Source: Gallibacter intestinalis (lineage in GTDB: Bacteria > Bacillota > Clostridia > Peptostreptococcales > Anaerovoracaceae). From it: a DNA stretch of 64,000 nucleotides. A model generated the notes under the pieces. That model saw only the letters and a list, made by a program, of their open reading frames with translations, was not told where the DNA came from and ran no database searches. Location of the stretch: contig NZ_JADCKA010000005.1 in assembly GCF_014982745.1 (NCBI RefSeq), positions 54,426-118,425 of the forward strand, written 5' to 3'. The position numbers and the translations under genes were made by a program. Shown one piece after another: positions 9,088-18,913 of this stretch (position 1 is its first letter; each line of letters begins with the position of its first letter).

Positions 9088-10295
9088 GCGAACAGATAAA
9101 CGGACAGATTGGAGAACCCAAGAGAACTTCTCTATTTGCCAACGGACTCATCTGGTTTGGAGCCGGAGTTTCCATTGCAGAAATCCTTACAGGTACATAT
9201 TTTGCGCCTTTGGGATTTCAGAAGGGGCTTTTGGCCATAATAATAGGACATATAATCGGCTGTGCCCTATTCTTCATGGCAGGCGTCATAGGCGGCAGCA
9301 TGAGAAAAAGCTCCATGGAAAGTGTAAAGGTGAGCTTCGGTACAAAGGGCGGACTTTTGTTTGCACTGCTCAATGTGATACAGCTTACGGGCTGGACAGC
9401 CATAATGATTTACGACGGTGCCCTTGCGGCTAATAATGTGTTTAACGCAGGCAACTGGCTGTGGGCATTGATAATAGGTATATGTGTTATTGTCCTGATA
9501 ATGATAGGAATTCAAAATCTTGGCAAGGTAAACACTGTGGTAATGGCAGCTTTATTTATAATGACAGCCGTACTTTGCTGGCTCATATTTAAAAACGGCA
9601 TGCCTGATACCCAGGCGGCAGGAGAAGCTATGAGCTTTGGAGCAGCCGTTGAGCTTTCCGTTGCGATGCCTCTTTCTTGGCTTCCTGTTGTCAGCGACTA
9701 CACAAGAGAAGCTAAAAAGCCTGTGGCGGCAGCAGCTGTCAGCACAGGAGTATACGGTCTTGTAAGCTGCTGGATGTACATTATAGGAATGTCTGCGGCG
9801 ATATTTACAGGAGAAAGCGATATTGCGGTTATAATGCTTAAGGCAGGCTTGGGAGTTATGGGACTTCTCATAGTAATACTTTCCACGGCAACAACTACTT
9901 TCCTAGATGCCTTTTCTGCAGGTGTTTCCAGCGTATCCCTTTCATCTAAGATAAAGGAAAAGTGGGCGGCAGTTACTGCCGGTGTTATAGGCACCACATG
10001 CGCTATGATTTTCCCGATGGACGACATAACAGATTTTCTCTATCTTATCGGTTCGGTATTTGCACCGATGATAGCAATACAGATAGCCGACTACTTCATA
10101 ATAAAGAGAAGGGAAGTCGTTGTGGATGGTGGAAAACAGCAAGCCTTTGATGCTCCTGCGCTTATCGTATGGGTGATAGGCTTCCTTCTGTACAGATATC
10201 TTATGACCGTGGATATACCGGTGGGAAATACACTGCCTGATATGGTTGTAACAACAATCCTATGTATTATCGTAAGAAAGATTGTAAAACGATAA
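9084..10295 (+). CDS. cytX: Hydroxymethylpyrimidine transporter, NCS1 family
   Basis: The 403-residue protein is hydrophobic, with about 12 predicted membrane helices, and belongs to the nucleobase:cation symporter-1 group. The N-terminal FANGLIWFGAGVSIAEILTGT matches CytX proteins, which occur in TPP-regulated operons and are assigned HMP uptake. The GTG start is inside the 4-bp overlap with thiD and has GGGAGGTG in front. It closes the salvage operon: pyrimidine imported here, thiazole phosphorylated by ThiM. Confidence 0.88.
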   Translation: MSEQINGQIGEPKRTSLFANGLIWFGAGVSIAEILTGTYFAPLGFQKGLLAIIIGHIIGCALFFMAGVIGGSMRKSSMESVKVSFGTKGGLLFALLNVIQLTGWTAIMIYDGALAANNVFNAGNWLWALIIGICVIVLIMIGIQNLGKVNTVVMAALFIMTAVLCWLIFKNGMPDTQAAGEAMSFGAAVELSVAMPLSWLPVVSDYTREAKKPVAAAAVSTGVYGLVSCWMYIIGMSAAIFTGESDIAVIMLKAGLGVMGLLIVILSTATTTFLDAFSAGVSSVSLSSKIKEKWAAVTAGVIGTTCAMIFPMDDITDFLYLIGSVFAPMIAIQIADYFIIKRREVVVDGGKQQAFDAPALIVWVIGFLLYRYLMTVDIPVGNTLPDMVVTTILCIIVRKIVKR

Positions 10296-10347
10296 GAAAT
10301 ATGTTAAACTGGACAAGTCGTTTTCTCAAAAAAAAAGGAGGAAAACC

Positions 10348-10923
10348 ATGAAATGCTATATACTTATGGGAAGTCCGAGAAAGAACGGTAATACAGCGGC
10401 GCTGCTTGAACCATTTATAGACGAAATGGAAAAAAACGGTGTAAGCTGTGAAACAGACTGGCTTTACGATATGGACATCAAAGGCTGTGTAGCATGTTTG
10501 CATTGTCAGCACAATATGAATGAGCCTGACTGTGCCTTAAAGGACGATATGCAGAGTGTAATTAAAAAGGCGTTAGAGTGCGATATTCTTATTTATGCTA
10601 CGCCTATTTACTCATGGTACTGCACTGCGCCTATGAAGGCGGCCATGGATCGTCTCATCTATTGCTGTAATAAAACATATATGGGACAGAATGGACCGCG
10701 TCTATTGGAAGGAAAGAAATTTGCTTCCATAACTTCAAGCGGATACAGACCGGAAAAGGGTAATTCGGTGTGGAACATGGGACTTACAAATTATTCTAAG
10801 CATGGCGGCATGAATTACATAGGTGTTGAAGGAGAAAAGGACCACGGCTATGATCATGAATTTATGAGTGAGGAAAAAGCCGAGCATATGAGATTATTTG
10901 CAAGAGAAATCTTGAGCAAATAA
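10348..10923 (+). CDS. Flavodoxin-like NAD(P)H-dependent oxidoreductase
   Basis: The 191-residue protein starts with the FMN-binding GSPRKNGNT loop of NADPH-dependent FMN reductase / iron-sulfur flavoprotein relatives. A CVACLHCQ segment near residue 49 resembles the compact cysteine motif of Isf-like proteins, but only part of the usual four-cysteine pattern is present. The later TPIYSWYCTAPMKAAMDR loop also contacts flavin. The start has AAAAGGAGG. The physiological partner is unknown. Confidence 0.85.
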   Translation: MKCYILMGSPRKNGNTAALLEPFIDEMEKNGVSCETDWLYDMDIKGCVACLHCQHNMNEPDCALKDDMQSVIKKALECDILIYATPIYSWYCTAPMKAAMDRLIYCCNKTYMGQNGPRLLEGKKFASITSSGYRPEKGNSVWNMGLTNYSKHGGMNYIGVEGEKDHGYDHEFMSEEKAEHMRLFAREILSK

Positions 10924-10963
10924 ATATATAAGTTAATTCTATAAGAAAAGAGAGGTTTTACAA

Positions 10964-12187
10964 GTGAAATCAATCGTTAAGTTCTGGAACAAGATGAGTC
11001 TTGTTCAGCAGATCATCATTGGTCTCATTATAGGTATAATCCTTGCGCTGCTCTTCCCTGAACAGCTCTCATTTATACCTTTCTTCGGAGACCTGTTTGT
11101 AGGAGCCCTCAAAGCAGTAGCTCCTGTACTGGTACTGTTCCTGGTTACATCTGCTATCGCGCAGCACAAAGCAGGACAGAAAACTAACATGAAGCGTATC
11201 ATCGTTCTCTACCTTCTGGGTACATTCCTGGCTGGTACTGTAGCGGTTATCGCAAGCTTCATATTTAAACTGGAACTGGCACTTCCTGATGCTTCATCCA
11301 GCGATGTTGCTCCTCCGGGAGGAATCGTTGAAGTCATGAGAAATCTTCTCATGAGCGTTGTTGACAATCCAATCAACGCCATCGCAACTGCCAACTACAT
11401 CGGTATTCTGGCGGCAGCTGTTATGCTCGGTCTTGCAATCAAGCATGCCAGCGACACTACTAAGACTGTTATAGCTGACCTTTCCGACGGCGTATCTCAG
11501 ATCGTTAGATGGGTTATCAAGTTCGCTCCTCTGGGTGTTATGGGTCTGGTGTTCAACGCCATCGCTTCCACAGGATTTTCTTCCCTGGCACAGTACGGTA
11601 AAATCATACTGCTCCTGGTTGGAACAATGCTGTTCGTAGCATTTGTTATGAATCCGATTATTGTGTTTATAAACATCAGAAAGAACCCTTATCCGCTGGT
11701 ATGGAGATGTATCAGAGAATCAGGTCTGTATGCGTTCTTTACAAGAAGTTCCGCAGCCAACATTCCTGTAAACATGAGCCTGTGCGAAAAGCTGGGTCTG
11801 GACAAGGATACTTACTCAATATCTATCCCTCTGGGATCAACTATTAACATGGCCGGTGCTGCGGTTACAATTTCTGTACTGACACTGGCAACAACTAATA
11901 CCCTTGGCGTTGAGGTAGACCTGCCTACAGCGATCCTGCTGTGTATCGTATCTGCCATCAGTGCCTGCGGAGCATCCGGTGTTGCCGGAGGTTCTCTGCT
12001 GCTGGTTCCACTGGCCTGCAGCCTGTTTGGTATCTCCAACGATATCGCTATGCAGGTTGTTGGTATCGGTTTCATCATCGGAGTTATTCAGGACTCCTGC
12101 GAAACAGCACTCAACTCTTCTACAGACGCGCTGTTCACTGCTACAGCTGAATACGCTGAAAGAAGAAAGCAGGGTATACCATACTAA
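10964..12187 (+). CDS. sstT: Serine/threonine:Na+ symporter
   Basis: The 407-residue membrane protein belongs to the dicarboxylate/amino acid:cation symporter family and is closest in character to Sst[20 protein letters not shown] at the N-terminus, serine-rich [14 protein letters not shown], and the NMAGAAVTI and [14 protein letters not shown] segments of the transport core. It takes up serine and threonine with sodium. With sdaAB/sdaAA it forms a route from external serine to pyruvate. The start is GTG behind AGAGAGG. A strong terminator follows. Confidence 0.93.
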   Translation: MKSIVKFWNKMSLVQQIIIGLIIGIILALLFPEQLSFIPFFGDLFVGALKAVAPVLVLFLVTSAIAQHKAGQKTNMKRIIVLYLLGTFLAGTVAVIASFIFKLELALPDASSSDVAPPGGIVEVMRNLLMSVVDNPINAIATANYIGILAAAVMLGLAIKHASDTTKTVIADLSDGVSQIVRWVIKFAPLGVMGLVFNAIASTGFSSLAQYGKIILLLVGTMLFVAFVMNPIIVFINIRKNPYPLVWRCIRESGLYAFFTRSSAANIPVNMSLCEKLGLDKDTYSISIPLGSTINMAGAAVTISVLTLATTNTLGVEVDLPTAILLCIVSAISACGASGVAGGSLLLVPLACSLFGISNDIAMQVVGIGFIIGVIQDSCETALNSSTDALFTATAEYAERRKQGIPY

Positions 12188-12212
12188 AAAACATTTCACT
12201 TTTAAAGTGACC

Positions 12213-12249
12213 GAGAAGCGGCCAAAAGGCTGCTTCTTCTTTTTTTTTA
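12213..12249 (+). terminator. Intrinsic terminator after sstT
   Basis: GAAGCGGCC-aaaa-GGCTGCTTC forms a strong stem followed by a run of T residues to 12248. Confidence 0.9.
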
Positions 12250-12372
12250 AGATTGTACTTAAGCAAAATTTTATTGAGATTCTGACAATTCAGTATTAAA
12301 ATAAATAAAGATACATTTATTGTGTTTTTTTTATGTTTTTAGTGTTTTGTGTTTATACAAATGGAGGACAAA

Positions 12373-15300
12373 ATGAGCAAAGTAATTAAAATCGTAGACG
12401 GTAACGAAGCTGCGGCATACGTCGCATATGCCTTTACAGAAGTTGCAGGTATCTACCCGATCACACCGTCTTCTCCGATGGCGGAAAAGACTGACGAATG
12501 GTCGGCAAACGGTAAGAAAAACATTTTTGGTCAGCAGGTAAGACTGGTAGAAATGCAGTCTGAAGCCGGTGCTGCAGGTGCCGTTCACGGTGCCCTGGAA
12601 TCCGGTGCTCTAGCTACCACATTCACATCCTCCCAGGGTCTGATGCTGATGATTCCTACTCTTCACAGAATCTCAGGACAGAGACATCCGGGCGTACTGC
12701 ATGTGGCTGCAAGAACTGTCGGAACACACGCATTCTCAATCTTCGGAGATCATTCCGATGTAATGAACTGCAGACAGACAGGTTTTGCAATGCTTTCTAC
12801 AGGCAGCGTACAGGAAATCATGGACCTGGCCGGTGTTGCACATCTGTCAGCCATCAAGGGCAGAATTCCATTCCTGCACTGGTTTGACGGATTTAGAACT
12901 TCCCACGAAATTCAGAAGGTTGAAGCTCTCACATACGATGAGTTTGAAAAGCTGCTGGACAAGGAAGCACTGAGAAAGTGGAAGGATGAGGCTATGAACC
13001 CTGAAACTCCTACAATGAGATCAACAGTTCAGAACCCTGATATCTACTTCCAGGTAAGAGAAGCAAACAACGCTGATTATGAAGCACTTCCTGATATTGT
13101 TGAAAGCTATATGACTGAAATCTCAAAGATTACAGGAAGAGAATACCATATATTCAACTACTACGGAGCTCCTGATGCAGACAAGCTCATCATAGCAATG
13201 GGATCTGTATGCGGTGCAACTCAGGAGGTTATCGACAGACTCAACGGCGAAGGTCAGAAGCTGGGTCTGCTGCAGGTACATCTTTACAGACCGTTCTCCG
13301 TAAAGCACATGCTCAACGCTATTCCTAAGACAGTTAAGAAGATTGCTGTTTTAGATAGAGTTAAGGAAGCAGGTGCTGTAGGTGAACCTCTCTACGAAGA
13401 CGTATGCTCCGCATATAACGAATATGACGGTGAAAGACCAATGATTCTTTCCGGAAGATACGGTCTTTCCTCAAAGGATACAGATCCTGCCTGCATCAAG
13501 GCGGTTTATGACAATCTTGATGCCGCTGAACCGATTAATCACTTCACAATCGGTATCAACGACGATGTAACTCATAAATCCCTTGCACTGGACAAGGATT
13601 TCGTAATCGAAAACGAAGGTACAATAAGCTGCAAATTCTGGGGTCTTGGCTCCGACGGTACAGTAGGTGCCAACAAGAACTCCATTAAGATTATCGGTGA
13701 CCAGACAGATAAGTACTGTCAGGCATACTTTGAATATGATACAAAGAAGTCCTTTGGTATCACTAAGTCCCACTTGAGATTCGGAGATACTCCTATCAGA
13801 TCAACATATCTGGTTAAGAGTGCAAACTTCATCGCTTGTCACAATCAGAACTATCTGAGACAGTACGACATTATTTCCGAGCTTAAGCCGGGCGGAACAT
13901 TCCTGCTCAACTGCAACTGGGCACCTGAGGAACTGGATGAACATATTCCTGCAGAAGTTAAGAGATATATTGCAAACAACGACATTAAATTCTATATCGT
14001 TGATGCTAACAAGTGCTCTCAGGAAATAGGTCTTGGAAACAGATCCAACATGGTACTGCAGGCTGCATTCTTCAATCTTTCCCAGGTAATTCCTGTGGAC
14101 GATGCTGTTAAGCATATGAAGGAAGCCGTTAAAAAGACATTCGGTAAGAAGGGCGAAAAGATTGTAAACATGAACATGGAAGCCGTTGATGCAGGTATCA
14201 ACGCTCCTGTAAAGGTTGATGTCCCTGCTTCTTGGAAGGATGCAAAGGACGAAGCTAAGGCTGATGCCAAGGATGTTCCATCCATCATTTCCGATGTACT
14301 GGTACCTATCAACGCTCAGAAGGGTGACGATCTGCCGGTAAGCACATTTGTTGATATGAAGGACGGCGTAATGCCACAGGGAACTTCAAGATACGAAAAG
14401 AGAGGTATTGCAACAGCAGTTCCTGTATGGGATCCAACAGCATGTATACAGTGTAACCAGTGTTCATATGTATGTCCTCATGCTGTAATCAGACCGTTCC
14501 TGCTGGATGAAAAGGAAGTTGCCGCTAAGCCTGAAGGCTTTGTAGTAACTGAAGCAAAGGGCAAAGGTCTTGAAAACTACAAGTACAGCATGCAGGTATC
14601 AACGCTTGACTGCACAAGCTGCGGAGTCTGCGTAGCTACATGTCCTAAGGGCGGAGAAGCTATCAAGATGGTACCGGTTGAAGATGTTGATCTTGACCAG
14701 ACTAACTGGGAATACGCAATGTCCCTCGAAGAAAAGACAGAAGGCATAGACAAGTACTCCATCAAGGGTTCACAGTTCTATCAGCCACTCCTTGAGTTCT
14801 CTGGCGCATGTGCAGGATGCGGAGAAACAGCTTATGCTAAGCTTCTGACTCAGCTGTACGGTGACAAGATGTACTTTGCCAACGCTACAGGATGTACTCA
14901 GGCTTGGGGTGCTGCAATGCCAAGTATGCCATACTGCAAGAACAAGAAGGGCAAGGGTGTTGCATGGTCCAACTCACTGTTTGAAAACAACGCTGAATTT
15001 TCATATGGTATGTGCCTTGCGGTAATCCATCAGAGAGAAAATGTTAAGATGGATGTTGAAAAACTTCAGGGCATGGTAGATGCGGGCAGCAAGGAAGCGG
15101 CAGCCATCGAAAAATGGTTTGAAACTTACGACGACCTGGATGCTTCTGCAATAGCTTCTGAAGAACTTATCGCAGTTCTGGAAGAAGGAGATCTTTCCGG
15201 AGAAGCCGCTGATGTCGCTAAGACAATTCTTGAAAAGAGAAAACATCTCAACAAGAAGACAATGTGGATGTACGGCGGAGACGGCTGGGCATACGATATC

Positions 15301-15891
15301 GGTTACGGCGGACTTGACCATGTATTTGCCATGGGAGAAGACGTTAACGTTCTTATCGTAGATACAGAAGTTTACTCCAACACAGGTGGACAGTCTTCAA
15401 AGGCTACACCTATCGGCGCCGTTGCTCAGTTCCAGGCTTCCGGTAAGAAGACTCAGAAGAAGGATCTTGGAAGACTGATGATGACATATGACAACATCTA
15501 TGTTGCTCAGTGCGCTATGGGTGCAAACCCTAATCAGCTGCTTAAGGCAATCAAGGAAGCCGAAGAGCATAAGGGACCTTCCATCATAATCTGCTACGCT
15601 CCATGTATCAACCACGGTATCAAGAAGGGCATGAGCAACGCTCAGGCAGAAATGAAGGCAGCCGTAGAATCCGGATACTGGAATCTGTACAGATGGAATC
15701 CAACTACTAAGGTTCTCACTCTTGACTCCAAGGAACCATCAAAGGATCTCCTTGAATTCATGAGAGGCGAAGTAAGATACTCCGCACTGGATATCACTTT
15801 CCCTGAAAATGCTAAAACTCTGTTTGCTGAAGCAGAAGCGTCTGCAAAAGAAAGATATGAATTTTATAAAAATCTTGCAGAGAACAAGTAG
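12373..15891 (+). CDS. nifJ: Pyruvate:ferredoxin (flavodoxin) oxidoreductase
   Basis: This single-chain 1172-residue PFOR oxidises pyruvate with CoA to acetyl-CoA and CO2, reducing ferredoxin. Visible parts in order: the YPITPSSPMAE domain at the N-terminus, two 4Fe-4S motifs (CIQCNQCSYVCP and CTSCGVCVATCP) around residues 690-770, the CAGCGETAYAKLL cluster-binding region, and the TPP-binding GDGWAYDIGYGG with VYSNTGGQSSKATP. ATG 12373 is chosen because GGAGG lies 5 bp upstream; a GTG at 12349 is poorer. Optimised codons suggest high expression. Confidence 0.97.
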   Translation: MSKVIKIVDGNEAAAYVAYAFTEVAGIYPITPSSPMAEKTDEWSANGKKNIFGQQVRLVEMQSEAGAAGAVHGALESGALATTFTSSQGLMLMIPTLHRISGQRHPGVLHVAARTVGTHAFSIFGDHSDVMNCRQTGFAMLSTGSVQEIMDLAGVAHLSAIKGRIPFLHWFDGFRTSHEIQKVEALTYDEFEKLLDKEALRKWKDEAMNPETPTMRSTVQNPDIYFQVREANNADYEALPDIVESYMTEISKITGREYHIFNYYGAPDADKLIIAMGSVCGATQEVIDRLNGEGQKLGLLQVHLYRPFSVKHMLNAIPKTVKKIAVLDRVKEAGAVGEPLYEDVCSAYNEYDGERPMILSGRYGLSSKDTDPACIKAVYDNLDAAEPINHFTIGINDDVTHKSLALDKDFVIENEGTISCKFWGLGSDGTVGANKNSIKIIGDQTDKYCQAYFEYDTKKSFGITKSHLRFGDTPIRSTYLVKSANFIACHNQNYLRQYDIISELKPGGTFLLNCNWAPEELDEHIPAEVKRYIANNDIKFYIVDANKCSQEIGLGNRSNMVLQAAFFNLSQVIPVDDAVKHMKEAVKKTFGKKGEKIVNMNMEAVDAGINAPVKVDVPASWKDAKDEAKADAKDVPSIISDVLVPINAQKGDDLPVSTFVDMKDGVMPQGTSRYEKRGIATAVPVWDPTACIQCNQCSYVCPHAVIRPFLLDEKEVAAKPEGFVVTEAKGKGLENYKYSMQVSTLDCTSCGVCVATCPKGGEAIKMVPVEDVDLDQTNWEYAMSLEEKTEGIDKYSIKGSQFYQPLLEFSGACAGCGETAYAKLLTQLYGDKMYFANATGCTQAWGAAMPSMPYCKNKKGKGVAWSNSLFENNAEFSYGMCLAVIHQRENVKMDVEKLQGMVDAGSKEAAAIEKWFETYDDLDASAIASEELIAVLEEGDLSGEAADVAKTILEKRKHLNKKTMWMYGGDGWAYDIGYGGLDHVFAMGEDVNVLIVDTEVYSNTGGQSSKATPIGAVAQFQASGKKTQKKDLGRLMMTYDNIYVAQCAMGANPNQLLKAIKEAEEHKGPSIIICYAPCINHGIKKGMSNAQAEMKAAVESGYWNLYRWNPTTKVLTLDSKEPSKDLLEFMRGEVRYSALDITFPENAKTLFAEAEASAKERYEFYKNLAENK

Positions 15892-15974
15892 TTCCATGTA
15901 TAATAGAGTATAATATTGCTAAAAAGCATTAATGTTTGCATTTGTAAAAGAATGTACTTAGGAGGTTATAGACT

Positions 15975-17309
15975 ATGGATTTTACTAAAGAGTACCAGCA
16001 GAAACTGACTACTCCTGAAGAAGCAGTCAAAGTCGTTAAAAGCGGCGACTGGGTTGACTATAGTGTATCACTGGGCTTCCCTGAATTGCTGGATGCTGCT
16101 CTCGCAAAGAGAAAAGATGAATTAGAAGATGTAAAAATTAGGGGATATCTCATTCTGCAGCCTATTGAGGCTGTAGAATGTGACCCTGAAAGAGAGCATT
16201 TCACTTATAACTCATGGCACTGCTCAGGATATGAAAGAAAGCTCTGCGACAGAGGTCTTTGCAACTACATCCCTATGGTATTCAGAAATGTAGCTGCATA
16301 CTACGAGAGATATCTCACTGTTAATGTTGCAATGATGGCAGTTCCACCGATGGATGCACACGGTTATTTCAACTTCTCGGTGAACAACGCTACAGCAAGA
16401 GCTACACTGGATAAGGCTGATGTTGTTATTCTTGAAATCAACGAAAATCTGCCAAGAGTATTCGGTGGCTTCGGCGAAAGCATTCATATTTCAGAAGTTG
16501 ATATGATAGTAGAAGGCCCTCACGGCCCTCTGAAGGAACTTCCTACACCGGCTGCAACAGAAATTGATGAAACTATCGCAAAGATGGTTGTAGAGAACAT
16601 GAGAGACGGTTCAACTATCCAGATTGGTATCGGCGGTATGCCTAATGCCGTAGGTCAGATGATAGCTCAGTCGGATCTCAAGGATCTCGGTATTCACACA
16701 GAGCTGCTTGTAGACGCTTACCTGGATATGTACAAGGCAGGCAAGATTACAAACAGACTCAAGAGCATCGATAAGAACAAGGGAGTATTTGGCTTCGCAC
16801 TTGGTTCTCAGTCCCTTTATGATTGGGTTAAGGAAAACCCTGGTCTGGTAACTGCACCTATCGACTACGTAAATGCGCCTGAAACCATTGCTCAGCTGGA
16901 CAACTTTGTTTCTATTAATAACTGTATTTCTGTAGACCTTTACGGTCAGATCTGCGCGGAGAGTGCAGGTACGAGACACATAAGCGGTACGGGCGGTCAG
17001 CTTGACTTCCTGACAGGAGCTTTTGACGGCAAAGGCGGTCAGAGCTTCATCTGTATGACATCGTCCTTTACTGATAAGCAGGGCAACTTCAAATCAAGAA
17101 TTGTGCCTACTTTCAACGGCGATATCGTTACTGACCCAAGAAGCCAGGGCTTCATCCTCGTAACCGAATATGGACTTGTAAATCTCGCGGGTCTGTCGAC
17201 TTGGGAAAAGGCAGAGAAACTTATTTCTCTTGCTCACCCGGATCACAGAGAAGACTTAATCAGAGCTGCTGAAGAGCAGAAAATCTGGAGAAAGTCAAAT
17301 AAGAGATAA
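15975..17309 (+). CDS. Butyryl-CoA:acetate-type CoA-transferase
   Basis: The 444-residue protein is a full-length acetyl-CoA hydrolase/transferase family CoA-transferase. The N-terminal AVKVVKSGDWVDY, the middle GGFGESIHISEVDMIVEG and IGIGGMPNAVG, and the GIHTE motif with catalytic Glu near residue 243 match butyryl/acyl-CoA:acetate CoA-transferases of Clostridia. It swaps CoA between acyl-CoA end products and acetate. It follows PFOR and precedes a branched-chain amino acid carrier, so isovaleryl- or isobutyryl-CoA are also possible substrates; this is inference. Confidence 0.85.
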   Translation: MDFTKEYQQKLTTPEEAVKVVKSGDWVDYSVSLGFPELLDAALAKRKDELEDVKIRGYLILQPIEAVECDPEREHFTYNSWHCSGYERKLCDRGLCNYIPMVFRNVAAYYERYLTVNVAMMAVPPMDAHGYFNFSVNNATARATLDKADVVILEINENLPRVFGGFGESIHISEVDMIVEGPHGPLKELPTPAATEIDETIAKMVVENMRDGSTIQIGIGGMPNAVGQMIAQSDLKDLGIHTELLVDAYLDMYKAGKITNRLKSIDKNKGVFGFALGSQSLYDWVKENPGLVTAPIDYVNAPETIAQLDNFVSINNCISVDLYGQICAESAGTRHISGTGGQLDFLTGAFDGKGGQSFICMTSSFTDKQGNFKSRIVPTFNGDIVTDPRSQGFILVTEYGLVNLAGLSTWEKAEKLISLAHPDHREDLIRAAEEQKIWRKSNKR

Positions 17310-17323
17310 AGGAGAGAGGTAAA

Positions 17324-18670
17324 ATGAGTGAAAACTTGAACAAAAAGAGACGCAGCGGCGTTGACGTAATGACGGTCGGATTTGCGCTGTTTGCAATGTT
17401 CTTTGGCGCAGGAAACCTGATTTTCCCGCCTGAACTCGGTGTTAAAGCCGGTCCTGACTGGTGGATTGGAGTAGTTTGCTTCATCCTCGCAGACGCAGGT
17501 ATCGCACTTATCGCACTGTTCTCACTGATTAAATATGACGGTGATATCGAAAAGATCACTGGTACTGTAGGTCAGAAAATGGGTGTTGTTATCAACGCTA
17601 TCATGATACTTTGTATCGGCGTACTGGTAGCTACACCAAGAACAGCAGCTACAACATTTGAAATGGGATTCACACCTATCACAGGAATCGACAGCAAGAT
17701 TGCACTGGCTGTATTCTCTGTAGTATACTTTGCTATCGTTCTGGTACTGACTATTAAGCCATCCAGAGTAGTAGACATCGTAGGTAACATCCTGACACCT
17801 GTACTGCTGATCACACTGGCTATCATAATCGTAATCGGTTTTGTAGCACCAGCTGCAGACATTCAGCCTGCAATGGTTGACACTACAGTTAAAGACGGTA
17901 TCTACAACGGATACCAGACTCTTGACGGTATGGCTGCACTGTTCTTTGGTATGATTATCATCACTTCCATTAAGGACAAGGGCTACACTGAAAAGAGCGA
18001 AACAAATGGAATGACAGCTAAGGCTGCAGTTCTTGCAGCTATCCTCCTCTGCCTGGTATACGGCGGACTTGGATATCTTGGAGCTTCCACAGGTCAGCTC
18101 TGGCATAGTGATGTTGCTGCCGGCACAATCAACCAGGCAGGACTTCTTGCTAACATAGCTGAAGAACTGGTAGGAAGACCAGGACTTATCATCCTTGGAG
18201 TTATCGTAGCATTTGCATGTCTGACAACAGCTATTGGTCTGACATCCGCTACAGCTAACTTCTTCTCAGGAATCTCTAATGGTAAACTGAGCTACGGAAA
18301 AGCAGTAGTTATCACTTGCATACTGACGACTCTGATATGCAACCTGGGACTTTCGCAGATCGTTGCATTTGCGGCACCTATCCTCGGTCTTGTATATCCG
18401 CCAGTAATCGTACTGTTCCTGCTTTCATACGCTTCAAAGCAGTCCCTCAAGAGAAACGTTTACGTTTGCACTGCTGGACTCGCTTTCCTGCAGAGCTTGA
18501 TCATGACAATCTGCGACACATTTGGCGTAGAAGGCCTGAACTGGATCCACAGCCTGCCACTTGATACATATGGCTTCGGCTGGGTAGTACCTGCAATAGT
18601 AGGTCTGATTATCGGATTTATCATTCCTGGACCTAAGATGGCAGAAGTAGAAGCTAAGAGAGCTGCTTAA
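17324..18670 (+). CDS. brnQ: Branched-chain amino acid:cation symporter
   Basis: The 448-residue protein has about 12 membrane helices and the LIVCS-family N-terminal pattern GFALFAMFFGAGNLIFPP. It imports leucine, isoleucine and valine with sodium or protons. It starts 14 bp after the CoA-transferase with a GGAGAGAGG site, so the two are co-transcribed. This links amino acid uptake with release of acids made from the VOR pathway at 23-27 kb. Confidence 0.94.
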   Translation: MSENLNKKRRSGVDVMTVGFALFAMFFGAGNLIFPPELGVKAGPDWWIGVVCFILADAGIALIALFSLIKYDGDIEKITGTVGQKMGVVINAIMILCIGVLVATPRTAATTFEMGFTPITGIDSKIALAVFSVVYFAIVLVLTIKPSRVVDIVGNILTPVLLITLAIIIVIGFVAPAADIQPAMVDTTVKDGIYNGYQTLDGMAALFFGMIIITSIKDKGYTEKSETNGMTAKAAVLAAILLCLVYGGLGYLGASTGQLWHSDVAAGTINQAGLLANIAEELVGRPGLIILGVIVAFACLTTAIGLTSATANFFSGISNGKLSYGKAVVITCILTTLICNLGLSQIVAFAAPILGLVYPPVIVLFLLSYASKQSLKRNVYVCTAGLAFLQSLIMTICDTFGVEGLNWIHSLPLDTYGFGWVVPAIVGLIIGFIIPGPKMAEVEAKRAA

Positions 18671-18730
18671 TTTAAGCCATCGGATAAGTGATTGTAAGAT
18701 CTCAGTCGACAGAACAATACAGTAAACTTA

Positions 18731-18767
18731 AAATTGCACTGCGGTTTATCCGCGGTGCAATTTTTTG
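18731..18767 (+). terminator. Intrinsic terminator after brnQ
   Basis: AATTGCACTGCGG pairs with CCGCGGTGCAATT around a TTTAT loop, followed by TTTTTT. Confidence 0.92.
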
Positions 18768-18811
18768 TATCAGCAGTTTTACTCTGTAGCCCTAATTTCA
18801 ATTAAAATTAA

Positions 18812-18871
18812 GTGAAGGAAATTTGAAGAAAATGTTAAGTGTCTTGACCCTAAATCGCTCATATGTAAAAT
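18812..18871 (+). promoter_or_regulatory. Promoter of M23 hydrolase with 11-bp phased repeats
   Basis: Three hexamers, GTGAAG at 18812, TTGAAG at 18823 and GTTAAG at 18834, are spaced exactly 11 bp and run into a -35 TTGACC (18844-18849). A -10 TAAAAT (18866-18871) follows at 16 bp. The same architecture precedes the paralogous gene at 20851. Such spacing is that expected for OmpR/PhoB-family response regulators on one DNA face. Confidence 0.6.
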
Positions 18872-18913
18872 GTGAATTGTGAGCATTAGAAAAAAGAGAG
18901 GGAATGATTTCAC

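Noticed and set aside
18780..18913. c-di-AMP riboswitch upstream of the wall-hydrolase genes
   Set aside because: Such riboswitches often precede these families, but I found none of the conserved core. The leaders are short and the promoters sit close to the genes.
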